Assembly (NCBI GenBank): GCA_946545145.1
Contig: CAMNNG010000035.1
Coordinates: 1-11,592 of the forward strand
Reading direction: 5' to 3'
DNA length: 11,592 nt
Origin: an uncultured Bacillota bacterium
GTDB lineage: Bacteria; Bacillota; Clostridia; Peptostreptococcales; Anaerovoracaceae
Shown: positions 1 through 6,280 of the stretch, piece by piece
Layout of the letters: the number at the start of each line of letters is the position of its first letter
Numbering within the stretch: position 1 is the stretch's first letter
The notes under the pieces: generated by a model
The model's input: the letters and a program-made list of their open reading frames with translations, nothing else
Database searches by the model: none
Told to the model about the DNA's origin: nothing
Translations under genes and position numbers: made by a program

Positions 1-1146
1 AGAGCCGAAGGGCTATGGAAGGATGAGAGGATCATCACGACGCAGCAGCAGGCGAACATCGATACGACGGCTGCGAAGAATGTGCTGAACCTGTGCGCTA
101 ACAACTATCTGGGGATGGCGAACGACAAAAGGCTGATCGAGGCCGGAGAGAGGGCCATGCGCAAGTGGGGCTTCGGCATGAGTTCGGTGCGCTTCATCTG
201 CGGCACGCAGAGCCTTCACAAAGAGCTGGAGGAAAGGATCTCCCGCTTCCTCGAAACGGAAGATACGATACTCTACTCGTCATGCTTCGACGCTAACGGC
301 GGACTGTTCGAGACTCTCCTGGGAAAAGAGGACGCAGTAATCAGCGACGAGCTGAACCATGCCAGCATCATAGACGGGATCAGGCTCTGCGGAGCGATGA
401 AGTACAGATACAAAAACAATGATATGGAGGATCTCGAGGCAAAGCTGAAAGAGGCTGACGCCGCCGGAGCGAAGATCAAGATGATAGCGACGGACGGAGT
501 GTTCTCGATGGACGGCTACATCGCGAACCTTCAGGCGATATGCGATCTCGCTGACAAGTACGACGCCCTCGTCATGGTCGATGACTCCCACGCGACAGGC
601 TTCGTGGGAGCGCACGGAAAGGGAACGCAGGAGCACTGCGGCGTCATGGGAAGAGTAGATATCATCACCGGAACGCTCGGCAAGGCCCTCGGCGGAGCGA
701 CGGGCGGATTCACGACAGGAAGAAAAGAGATCATAGATCTTCTCAGGCAGCGCTCGCGCCCGTACCTCTTCTCGAACTCGGTCGCCCCGGTCATCTGCGG
801 AGCGGCGATAGAGATGCTCGACATACTCGAGGAGAGCACTGAAAAGATAGACAGGCTCAGAGAGAACCAGGAGTACTTCAGGACGCGCATGCGTGAGGAA
901 GGCTTCGACATCCCGGACGGCGAGCATCCGATCATCCCGGTCATGCTAGGCGACAATGTGACGGCGGCGAAGATGGCGGACGCCATGCTCGCGAAGGGCA
1001 TATACGTAGTCGGCTTCTTCTATCCGGTCGTCCCGAAGGGAAAGGCGAGGATCAGGACGCAGATGTCGGCGATGCACACGAAGGAGGACCTCGACAGGGC
1101 GATAGACGCTTTCGTAAGTTCGAGGAAAGAAGTCCTGGGCGTGTGA
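1..1146 (+). CDS. kbl: Glycine C-acetyltransferase (2-amino-3-ketobutyrate CoA ligase), 5'-truncated
   Basis: This PLP enzyme interconverts 2-amino-3-ketobutyrate plus CoA with glycine plus acetyl-CoA in threonine breakdown and acts in the cytoplasm. The reading frame is open from base 1 to the TGA at 1144-1146 and gives 381 residues. The family is about 395-400 long, so roughly 15 N-terminal residues lie outside the window. The first internal ATG, at 82, is not the start, because the upstream in-frame residues (RAEGLWKDERIIT...) still match the family. Visible motifs are NLCANNYLG near the N-terminus, SVRFICGTQ, DELNHASIIDG, VDDSHATGF, and GTLGKALGG, whose lysine (codon 682-684) should hold the PLP. 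The ending (FYPVVPKGKARIRTQMSA) is typical of Kbl rather than of related KAPA synthases. A threonine dehydrogenase partner, if present, would lie upstream and is not visible. No convincing terminator follows the gene. Confidence 0.95.
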   Translation, partial: RAEGLWKDERIITTQQQANIDTTAAKNVLNLCANNYLGMANDKRLIEAGERAMRKWGFGMSSVRFICGTQSLHKELEERISRFLETEDTILYSSCFDANGGLFETLLGKEDAVISDELNHASIIDGIRLCGAMKYRYKNNDMEDLEAKLKEADAAGAKIKMIATDGVFSMDGYIANLQAICDLADKYDALVMVDDSHATGFVGAHGKGTQEHCGVMGRVDIITGTLGKALGGATGGFTTGRKEIIDLLRQRSRPYLFSNSVAPVICGAAIEMLDILEESTEKIDRLRENQEYFRTRMREEGFDIPDGEHPIIPVMLGDNVTAAKMADAMLAKGIYVVGFFYPVVPKGKARIRTQMSAMHTKEDLDRAIDAFVSSRKEVLGV

Positions 1147-1175
1147 AGACAGTGTGAAACCGCGGTTTTTTAGAG

Positions 1176-1204
1176 TGTACATAACCTGCGATCTGTGATA
1201 GAAT
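1176..1204 (+). promoter_or_regulatory. Predicted promoter of the SCIFF unit (extended -10)
   Basis: A -35-like TGTACA (1176-1181, 4 of 6 consensus bases) is separated by 17 nt from TAGAAT (1199-1204). The -10 is preceded by TG with one base between (TGATAGAAT), an extended -10. Transcription would begin near 1211, giving a leader of about 25 nt before scfA. The prediction rests on pattern only. Confidence 0.5.
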
Positions 1205-1236
1205 AAGCGGGTAAATCACAAATGGAGGACCTTATA

Positions 1237-1389
1237 ATGAAAAGAATAAAGACATTAGCAACGAGAGATCTTTGCAAGAACGTTGACAAAGCGGCTTGCG
1301 GTGAGTGCCAGACATCATGTCAGTCGGCGAGCAAGACTTCGAGCAGCGTAGTCAACCAGAAATGCGAGCAGGCTCGTAAAGCTCAGTAA
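1237..1389 (+). CDS. scfA: SCIFF-family ranthipeptide precursor, variant lacking two core cysteines
   Basis: This is a 50-codon precursor of the SCIFF ('six cysteines in forty-five') RiPP family, the substrate of the radical SAM maturase encoded next. The ATG at 1237 follows GGAGG (1224-1228) with 8 nt spacing. The protein opens MKRIKTLATRDL, like the conserved SCIFF leader, and carries the signature CGECQTSCQSA and the NQKCE ending. Cysteines are C13, C21, C24, C28 and C43. Family members normally read ...QSACKTSCT...; here the same stretch is QSASKTSSS. Two core cysteines are therefore serine (S32, codon AGC at 1330; S36, AGC at 1342), and the threonine after the second is serine (S37). From the literature as I remember it, the CteA peptide of Clostridium thermocellum is cross-linked Cys32 to Thr37, the positions changed here. 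C13 is extra and lies in the leader. The family and pairing are clear; what modification, if any, the peptide receives is unknown. Confidence 0.93.
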   Translation: MKRIKTLATRDLCKNVDKAACGECQTSCQSASKTSSSVVNQKCEQARKAQ

Positions 1390-1401
1390 AAGAGGATTCT
1401 G

Positions 1402-1430
1402 AAATTGCCGCTGCTGGCGGCAATTTTACT
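1402..1430 (+). terminator. Hairpin terminator/attenuator between scfA and scfB
   Basis: A perfect 10-bp stem (AAATTGCCGC, 1402-1411, with GCGGCAATTT, 1417-1426) closes a 5-nt loop and is followed by TACTTT. It starts 13 nt after the scfA stop and ends before the scfB ribosome binding site. Partial termination here would make far more precursor mRNA than maturase mRNA, as is common in RiPP loci. The U-tract is short and interrupted, so readthrough is expected. Confidence 0.75.
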
Positions 1431-1452
1431 TTGCAGTGACAGAAAGGACGAT

Positions 1453-2829
1453 ATGCTTCATCTTTACAGCCTGAACGGATACGATATAGCGATAGATCAG
1501 AACAGCGGCTCCATCCACGTTCTCGACGAGGACACGGCGAGGGTGCTCAGCTGTTTTGATGCAGAGACGGGAGTCATGAACGGCACCCCCGAGGAGAACG
1601 GCCTTACGGATATAGAGGGCCTGGACGATATACTCAGCGATATAGAGGAACTGAAGGAAGACGGAAAGCTCTTCAGCGAAGACATATTCCGTCCGATGGC
1701 GGACGACTTCAAGAAAAAGCAGTCCGTACTGAAGGCGATGTGCCTCCATGTCGCTCACGCCTGCAACATGGACTGTGAGTACTGCTTTGCCGGAAAGGGA
1801 GAGTACCACGGCGACGCCGGCCTTATGTCATATGAGACGGGAAAGAAGGCCATAGACTGGCTCGTCGAAAACTCGCCCGGCAGAAGGAACCTCGAAGTCG
1901 ACTTCTTCGGCGGAGAGCCGCTCCTCAACTGGCAGGTGGTCAAAGACCTTGTCGCTTACGGACGATCGATAGAAAAAGAGGCAGGCAAGAACTTCAGGTT
2001 CACCCTGACGACGAACGGCCTCCTCGTTGATGACGACGTCATCGAATTTTCGAACAGGGAAATGAGCAACGTCGTTCTTTCGCTCGACGGATGCCGCGAG
2101 ACGAACGACAGGATGAGAAGGATGAAGGACGGCAGCGGGACGTACGATCATATCGTAGGCAAGTTCAAACGTTTCGCGGACGCCAGAGGTCCGAAAGAAT
2201 ATTACATGCGCGGCACGTACACGAAGCACGACCTGGAGTTCACTGATGAGATCCTGCATATGGCTGATCTCGGTTTCAGAGAGCTTTCGATGGAGCCTGT
2301 AGTGGCGCCGCCCGAGGCGGACTATGCCCTCAGCATGGACGATGCTCCGGTGCTGTGTGAGCAGTATGAAAAACTGGCGAAAGCCATGATAGAGAGAAGA
2401 CGCGAGGGAAGGCCCTTCGAGTTCTACCACTACATGGTCGACCTTGAAGGAGGCCCGTGCATATCGAAGAGGATATCCGGATGCGGCGTCGGCACCGAAT
2501 ACGTAGCGGTGACGCCGGAGGGAGATATCTACCCGTGCCACCAGTTCGTCGGAGAGACAGACTTCATAATGGGAAATCTCGACGAGGGGATCACGCATCC
2601 CGAAGTCAGAGAGATCTTCAGAAGCTGCAATATATATTCGCATGACGAGTGCACGGACTGCTTCGCCAAGCTGTACTGCAGCGGAGGCTGCGCGGCCAAC
2701 GCTTATCATGCGACAGGAAGCGTGGACGGTGTCTACGAGCTCGGATGCACGCTCCACAAAAAGAGGATAGAGTGCGCCGTCATGATGAAGGCGTGTGAAG
2801 CGGAAGATGCCGCAGGAGAAGACGAATGA
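1453..2829 (+). CDS. scfB: SCIFF peptide maturase, radical SAM/SPASM thioether-forming enzyme
   Basis: This enzyme cleaves S-adenosylmethionine to install Cys-to-Thr thioether cross-links in the SCIFF precursor. I chose the ATG at 1453 (458 aa) because it follows AAGGA (1444-1448) and begins MLHLYSLNGYDIAID like the family. A TTG at 1405 would lie inside the terminator stem. Residues about 1-85 form the precursor-recognition region. The radical SAM cluster motif CX3CX2C is C104/C108/C111 (CNMDCEYC), followed by FFGGEPLLNW and LTTNG. The C-terminal SPASM domain is complete: C344-X12-G-X4-C362, then C400-X2-C403-X5-C409-X3-C413, then C432, with further cysteines at C336 and C392. The phrase VTPEGDIYPCHQFVG is typical of SCIFF maturases. 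So the enzyme appears fully equipped even though its substrate lacks the expected donor cysteine. Its last codons overlap the next gene by 4 nt (ATGA), which suggests translational coupling. Confidence 0.95.
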   Translation: MLHLYSLNGYDIAIDQNSGSIHVLDEDTARVLSCFDAETGVMNGTPEENGLTDIEGLDDILSDIEELKEDGKLFSEDIFRPMADDFKKKQSVLKAMCLHVAHACNMDCEYCFAGKGEYHGDAGLMSYETGKKAIDWLVENSPGRRNLEVDFFGGEPLLNWQVVKDLVAYGRSIEKEAGKNFRFTLTTNGLLVDDDVIEFSNREMSNVVLSLDGCRETNDRMRRMKDGSGTYDHIVGKFKRFADARGPKEYYMRGTYTKHDLEFTDEILHMADLGFRELSMEPVVAPPEADYALSMDDAPVLCEQYEKLAKAMIERRREGRPFEFYHYMVDLEGGPCISKRISGCGVGTEYVAVTPEGDIYPCHQFVGETDFIMGNLDEGITHPEVREIFRSCNIYSHDECTDCFAKLYCSGGCAANAYHATGSVDGVYELGCTLHKKRIECAVMMKACEAEDAAGEDE

Positions 2830-3302
2830 TCGGATGGCTCACACAGACATTCATAGGCAAGATCATAGCGACTGTGCTGGTCTCGATGGTCCCCGTCATC
2901 GAACTGAGGGGCGGGATCCCGTACGGGGTCGGTTTTGGTCTCAGCTATCCGGAGGCGTTCATAGCGGCCTTCATCGGCAACATGATACCGATACCGTTCA
3001 TCATGATGTTCCTTAGAAGGATATTCGACTGGCTGCGTCAGTTCGAAAAAACGCGCGGCGTGATAGAGCGGCTTGAGACAAGGGCCCACCTCAAAGGTCA
3101 GAAGGTCGAAAAGTACAGGGCGCTCGGACTGTTCATACTGGTAGCCATACCGCTTCCCGGCACGGGGGCGTGGACCGGAGCCCTTGTAGCGTCGGTGCTC
3201 GATATACGAATGAGGACGGCGCTTCCTATAATAGCGCTGGGGGTCATCACGGCAGGCATCATCGTGCTTGGACTGACGCATGGCGTTATGACCATAATCT
3301 GA
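2826..3302 (+). CDS. Small integral membrane protein, 'small multi-drug export' family (PF06695/COG2426)
   Basis: This 158-residue protein belongs by motif to a poorly characterised membrane family annotated as small multi-drug export protein; no substrate is established. Its ATG (2826) sits in the ATGA overlap with the scfB stop, so translation is probably coupled to the maturase. Hydrophobic stretches lie at about residues 5-32, 41-62, 97-122 and 132-155, separated by a charged cytoplasm-like loop rich in Lys, Arg and Glu (about 63-96). Family hallmarks are the early ELRGGIPYG and the later IPLPGTGAWTG, the second of which resembles a re-entrant or helix-breaking segment. Its position makes it a candidate to export or protect against the SCIFF product, but this is inference from location only. 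It may equally be a chance operon partner. Confidence 0.8.
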   Translation: MIGWLTQTFIGKIIATVLVSMVPVIELRGGIPYGVGFGLSYPEAFIAAFIGNMIPIPFIMMFLRRIFDWLRQFEKTRGVIERLETRAHLKGQKVEKYRALGLFILVAIPLPGTGAWTGALVASVLDIRMRTALPIIALGVITAGIIVLGLTHGVMTII

Positions 3303-3308
3303 GGTCCG

Positions 3309-3336
3309 TTGACAAAATAATTACAGAAAATATAAT
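3309..3336 (+). promoter_or_regulatory. Perfect-consensus sigma-A-type promoter
   Basis: TTGACA (3309-3314) and TATAAT (3331-3336) are both exact consensus hexamers with a 16-nt spacer, in an AT-rich gap directly after the membrane-protein stop. Transcription should start near 3343, giving a leader of about 50 nt before the next gene. This is the best promoter in the window. Confidence 0.85.
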
Positions 3337-3394
3337 TATATATGTATATGAATGTTTGATGTATATATAAGTTTGGATCCGGAGGTATATGATT

Positions 3395-4042
3395 ATGGAT
3401 GAAAAGATCCTTAACAATATCGAAAAATGGAAGAGCGAGATCGCAGCTCTTGAGACGATAAAGGCAGCGGTCGGTGAGTTCGCCGATCTGAAAGACAGCA
3501 AGGCTGCAAAAGAAGATATCGCTCCGGTGAACGATAAAGTCACAGCTCTCTTCGGTGAGAACCCCTTCATCAAAATGGAGTGGCTCGAGGTGAAGAGAAG
3601 CAAGGCTTCGAGAGAAGAAGGCATAGCGAAGATCGAAAAGAAGATCTCTGACCGCCTGAAGAAGATCGAAAAGGCCGGCGCCGAGGAAGAAGCGCCCGCT
3701 GCAGAGCCTGAAGAAGCTCCGGCTGAAGAGGCTGCAGAGCCCGAAAGAGACTGGACCGAAGAGATCGAAAAGTGCACACCGGGCTCGGTATATTACCACT
3801 GGGCATACGGAAAGCTCGAGGTCGTGACGATCGAAAACGACTATATCTACGCGAGGGTCATCGACAAGAAGGGCTGCAAACACGAATGGCTGGCGAAGAA
3901 CAATTCCATGGCTGAGATCGACGGAGTCGTCGAAGACGTCAAGGAATTCGCCCTGTCATCCATAGGACGCTGGCTCTTCCCGGAAGCTGATGATGTGAAG
4001 GTCATCGATCCGGAGAAGGCCCATAAGATGTTCGCGAAATAG
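3395..4042 (+). CDS. Hypothetical protein: helical N-terminus, Glu/Ala/Pro linker, C-terminal domain
   Basis: I do not recognise this 215-residue protein. GGAGG at 3381-3385 lies 9 nt from the ATG at 3395 but only 3 nt from the in-frame ATG at 3389, so 3395 is the more likely start; the difference is two residues. There is no signal peptide or membrane segment, so it should be cytoplasmic. Residues about 1-93 are highly charged and helical (many Lys/Glu, e.g. IAKIEKKISDRLKKIEKA) and likely form coiled coils. Residues about 94-119 are a low-complexity linker of Glu, Ala and Pro. The C-terminal ~95 residues look folded, with aromatic and beta-prone stretches (GSVYYHWAYGKLEVVTI, DYIYARVIDKKG) and a final helical part ending DPEKAHKMFAK. 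It is monocistronic between a consensus promoter and a terminator, which implies strong expression. No function is proposed. Confidence 0.85.
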   Translation: MDEKILNNIEKWKSEIAALETIKAAVGEFADLKDSKAAKEDIAPVNDKVTALFGENPFIKMEWLEVKRSKASREEGIAKIEKKISDRLKKIEKAGAEEEAPAAEPEEAPAEEAAEPERDWTEEIEKCTPGSVYYHWAYGKLEVVTIENDYIYARVIDKKGCKHEWLAKNNSMAEIDGVVEDVKEFALSSIGRWLFPEADDVKVIDPEKAHKMFAK

Positions 4043-4080
4043 CGGCGAAAATCTTTCGTGAAGAAAACTGCATATAACGG

Positions 4081-4120
4081 AAAAACAAGCTCCGAAGGCA
4101 TTGCCGACGGAGCTTTTGTG
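4081..4120. terminator. Bidirectional terminator between the hypothetical gene and nadE
   Basis: AAGCTCCG (4087-4094) pairs with CGGAGCTT (4108-4115). An inner GGC/GCC (4097-4099 with 4103-4105) extends the stem past a small internal loop. On the plus strand the stem runs into TTTTGTG. On the minus strand the downstream sequence is GTTTTT, so the same hairpin can end both the plus-strand hypothetical gene and the convergent nadE transcript. Confidence 0.8.
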
Positions 4121-4148
4121 TTCACTTTCTTTTTGGATATCTTTTCGC

Positions 4149-6098
4149 TTACTCGTGATCGAACGCTTCGAGCCACGCGCCCGAGCCTGCATCAGACGGC
4201 ATCGCGAAGGCGCCTCTCGGCGACAGGCAGATGCTGCCGATCTTCGGACCGTCAGGCACACAGTTTCTCTTGAACTGCTGCGAGAAGAATCTTCTGTAGA
4301 ATACGGCGAGGTACTTTCTGATGAAGGCCTCGTCGAACGATCCGGCGAACGCCTGGGACGCTACGTAGATGAGCCTCTCCGGCGACATTCCGCTCCTGAT
4401 CGTGTGATAGATGAAGAAGTCATGCAGCTCGTAGGGGCCGATGCTGTCCTCTGTCTTCTGCGCGATGTTGCCGCTCTCGTCCGGCGGGAGGAGCTCAGGC
4501 GAAATCGGCGTGTCGAGTATCTTCTGCAGGGTGATCTTCAGGATGTCGTCTCCCTCGATCTTCTCCATGAATCTCGCGACGACGTGTCTGATCAGCGTCT
4601 TCGGGATGTCGCAGTTGACGTTGTACATTGCGATGTGGTCGCCGTTGTAGGTGCACCATCCGAGAGCCGACTCCGAAAGGTCGCCTGTTCCGACGACGAA
4701 GCCGCCCTCGTCATTGGCGATGTCCATCAGGATCTGAGTCCTTTCGCGGGCCTGGCTGTTTTCGTAAGTAACGTCTCTGTCCGCCTCGCTGTGGCCGATG
4801 TCTCTGAAGTGGAGCCTTACAGAGTCGGCGATGCTGATCTCGCGGGTGTCGCAGCCGAGCTTTCTCATCAGAGTAAGCGCATTGTGATACGTCGAGTCAG
4901 TAGTTCCGAAGCCCGGCATCGTTACGGCTACGGTATCGGAAGCCGGACGGCCGAGAAGCTCCATGGCCTTTGCGCAGACGAGGAGGGCGAGGGTCGAGTC
5001 CAGACCGCCTGAGATGCCGATGAGGATCTTCTTCGCGTGGGTGTGGACTATCCTTCTTGCGAGAGCGTTGACCTGGATCTCGAAAATCTCATCGCAGCGC
5101 TCGTCACGCTGAGCCTGACCCTGCGGGATGAAGGGGAGCGCGTTGTATTTTCTCATGAGTCTTTCACCGGCAGCAGGCGTCCTGACAGGCGAAAGGGCTA
5201 CCTTTCTGATGCTGCCCGGAGCATAGGCCATCTCGCCGGCAAAGTTCTTTCTGTGCGAACGCACATAAGCGATCGAGGCGAAGTCGATCTCCGAATATGT
5301 GATGTGGTTTTCAGTCTGATATCTGTCGCTTTCGATCAGGATATCGCCCTGATCAGCGATGACCGAGTGTCCGCCGAAGACAGCGTCAGCGACCGATTCG
5401 CCGATGCCCGCGGAAGCGAATATGTATCCGGCGCACGATCTGTCAGTGAAGTCCGCGATCATGTTCCTTCTTGCGGCAGATGATCCTGCGAGCTCCTGGG
5501 CTGCGCCCGTGTTGCAGATGATGTCTGCGCCGTTTGCGATGAGGTCGGCAGCTGCCGGAGCAGGTCTCTGCATATCATCGCCTATCTCTACTCCGATCTT
5601 GAGGCCCGCGGCTTCGTCTTCAAAAGTGAGCCTTCCGAACGGCACCGTGCGGCCGAAGAGCCTTACGCAGTCGAAGTCTGCCGGGATGCGGCAGCCCGGG
5701 ATGAACATATCCTCGAAAGGCTTTGAGTCCGGAAGGGGCGAGTACATTTTCGGCACAAGGCCTTTGATCTCTCCGCCCTGGATTACTGCAGCGCAGTTGT
5801 AAAGTCCGTTGCCTGCCCGCAGCATCATGCCGAGCACGATCACCATGTCGGAAGAAGCCGAAGCGTCGCGGACGCGGGCGAGGGCATCGAGCTGAGCCTC
5901 ATAAAGCCTGTCCTGATAGAACAGATCTCCGCATGTCCTTCCCGTGAGGCAGAGCTCCGGGAAAACGACGATGCCTGCGCCGTCCATCTGGGCCTGACGC
6001 AGTATGGTTATGATATTGTCCGCATTGCGGGCGGGGTCAGCCAGTACAGTTACCGGGGTTGCCGCGCCTACGCGTACGAAGCCTGTATTTGTGTTCAT
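4149..6098 (-). CDS. nadE: NAD+ synthetase with N-terminal nitrilase-type glutaminase domain; glutaminase cysteine missing
   Basis: This enzyme amidates nicotinic acid adenine dinucleotide to NAD+ with ATP, the last step of NAD synthesis. It has 649 residues, the normal length of the two-domain glutamine-dependent form. The ATG (6096-6098) follows AGGGAGGT on the minus strand. The N-terminal carbon-nitrogen hydrolase domain (about 1-290) has the expected triad glutamate E48 (FPELCLTG) and lysine K117 (LVPK). The catalytic cysteine position, normally in a motif like EICEDLW, reads EIGDDMQ, giving Gly173 (codon 5580-5582, GGC). The spacing matches the E52/K121/C176 triad of the Mycobacterium tuberculosis enzyme. 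The C-terminal synthetase domain is intact: the PP-loop SGGLDSTLAL, VTYENSQARERTQILM, VGTGDLSESALGW and YNVNCDIPKTL. The prediction is that it uses free ammonia but not glutamine. It is transcribed divergently from the exoribonuclease operon. Confidence 0.95.
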   Translation of the reverse strand: MNTNTGFVRVGAATPVTVLADPARNADNIITILRQAQMDGAGIVVFPELCLTGRTCGDLFYQDRLYEAQLDALARVRDASASSDMVIVLGMMLRAGNGLYNCAAVIQGGEIKGLVPKMYSPLPDSKPFEDMFIPGCRIPADFDCVRLFGRTVPFGRLTFEDEAAGLKIGVEIGDDMQRPAPAAADLIANGADIICNTGAAQELAGSSAARRNMIADFTDRSCAGYIFASAGIGESVADAVFGGHSVIADQGDILIESDRYQTENHITYSEIDFASIAYVRSHRKNFAGEMAYAPGSIRKVALSPVRTPAAGERLMRKYNALPFIPQGQAQRDERCDEIFEIQVNALARRIVHTHAKKILIGISGGLDSTLALLVCAKAMELLGRPASDTVAVTMPGFGTTDSTYHNALTLMRKLGCDTREISIADSVRLHFRDIGHSEADRDVTYENSQARERTQILMDIANDEGGFVVGTGDLSESALGWCTYNGDHIAMYNVNCDIPKTLIRHVVARFMEKIEGDDILKITLQKILDTPISPELLPPDESGNIAQKTEDSIGPYELHDFFIYHTIRSGMSPERLIYVASQAFAGSFDEAFIRKYLAVFYRRFFSQQFKRNCVPDGPKIGSICLSPRGAFAMPSDAGSGAWLEAFDHE

Positions 6099-6135
6099 TG
6101 TCTGTTACCTCCCTTTAAGGAAAAATCATAACGGT

Positions 6136-6164
6136 ATTATATACCTTTTCACTGCAATAGTGAA
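6136..6164 (-). promoter_or_regulatory. Predicted nadE promoter with an inverted repeat over the -35
   Basis: On the minus strand TTCACT (6164-6159, 4 of 6 bases) and a perfect TATAAT (6141-6136) are separated by 17 nt. The start would be near 6129, giving a leader of about 30 nt. The -35 is one arm of a perfect dyad, TTCACT-5 nt-AGTGAA (6148-6164), which could be an operator. The -10 lies in a shorter dyad, GGTAT-3 nt-ATACC (6133-6145). No regulator is assigned. Confidence 0.6.
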
Positions 6165-6189
6165 TTCGAAAAGAAGCGAAAAAAGCACC

Positions 6190-6227
6190 TTGCTGACCTA
6201 TAAAAAGGACAGCAAATAATATATAAT
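6190..6227 (+). promoter_or_regulatory. Probable promoter/operator region of the yhaM-recD2-comF operon
   Basis: An exact TATAAT (6222-6227) provides a -10 about 54 nt ahead of the first gene, but no good -35 lies at 16-18 nt. Upstream of it is a near-perfect inverted repeat, TTGCTGACC (6190-6198) and GGACAGCAA (6207-6215), with one mismatch and an 8-nt AT-rich centre. It covers the place where a -35 would be read, so an operator or activator site is plausible. Confidence 0.4.
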
Positions 6228-6280
6228 CAAGTAAGCCGGCAGGATAGAGGGGATTAGGCCGGAAGAAACGGAGACAGAAT

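Noticed and set aside
1157..1171. Palindrome AAACCGCGGTTT plus T-run after kbl as a terminator
   Set aside because: As RNA it could form only a 4-bp AAAC/GTTT stem with a CGCG loop, too weak for intrinsic termination.
1405..1452. TTG at 1405 as the maturase start (16 extra residues)
   Set aside because: It lies within the stem of the scfA-scfB terminator, has no ribosome binding site, and the family begins at the ATG at 1453.
4101..5012. 303-codon plus-strand open frame
   Set aside because: It is antisense to nadE, has biased low-complexity composition rich in Arg, Val and Glu, and shows no domain; it is a shadow of the real gene.
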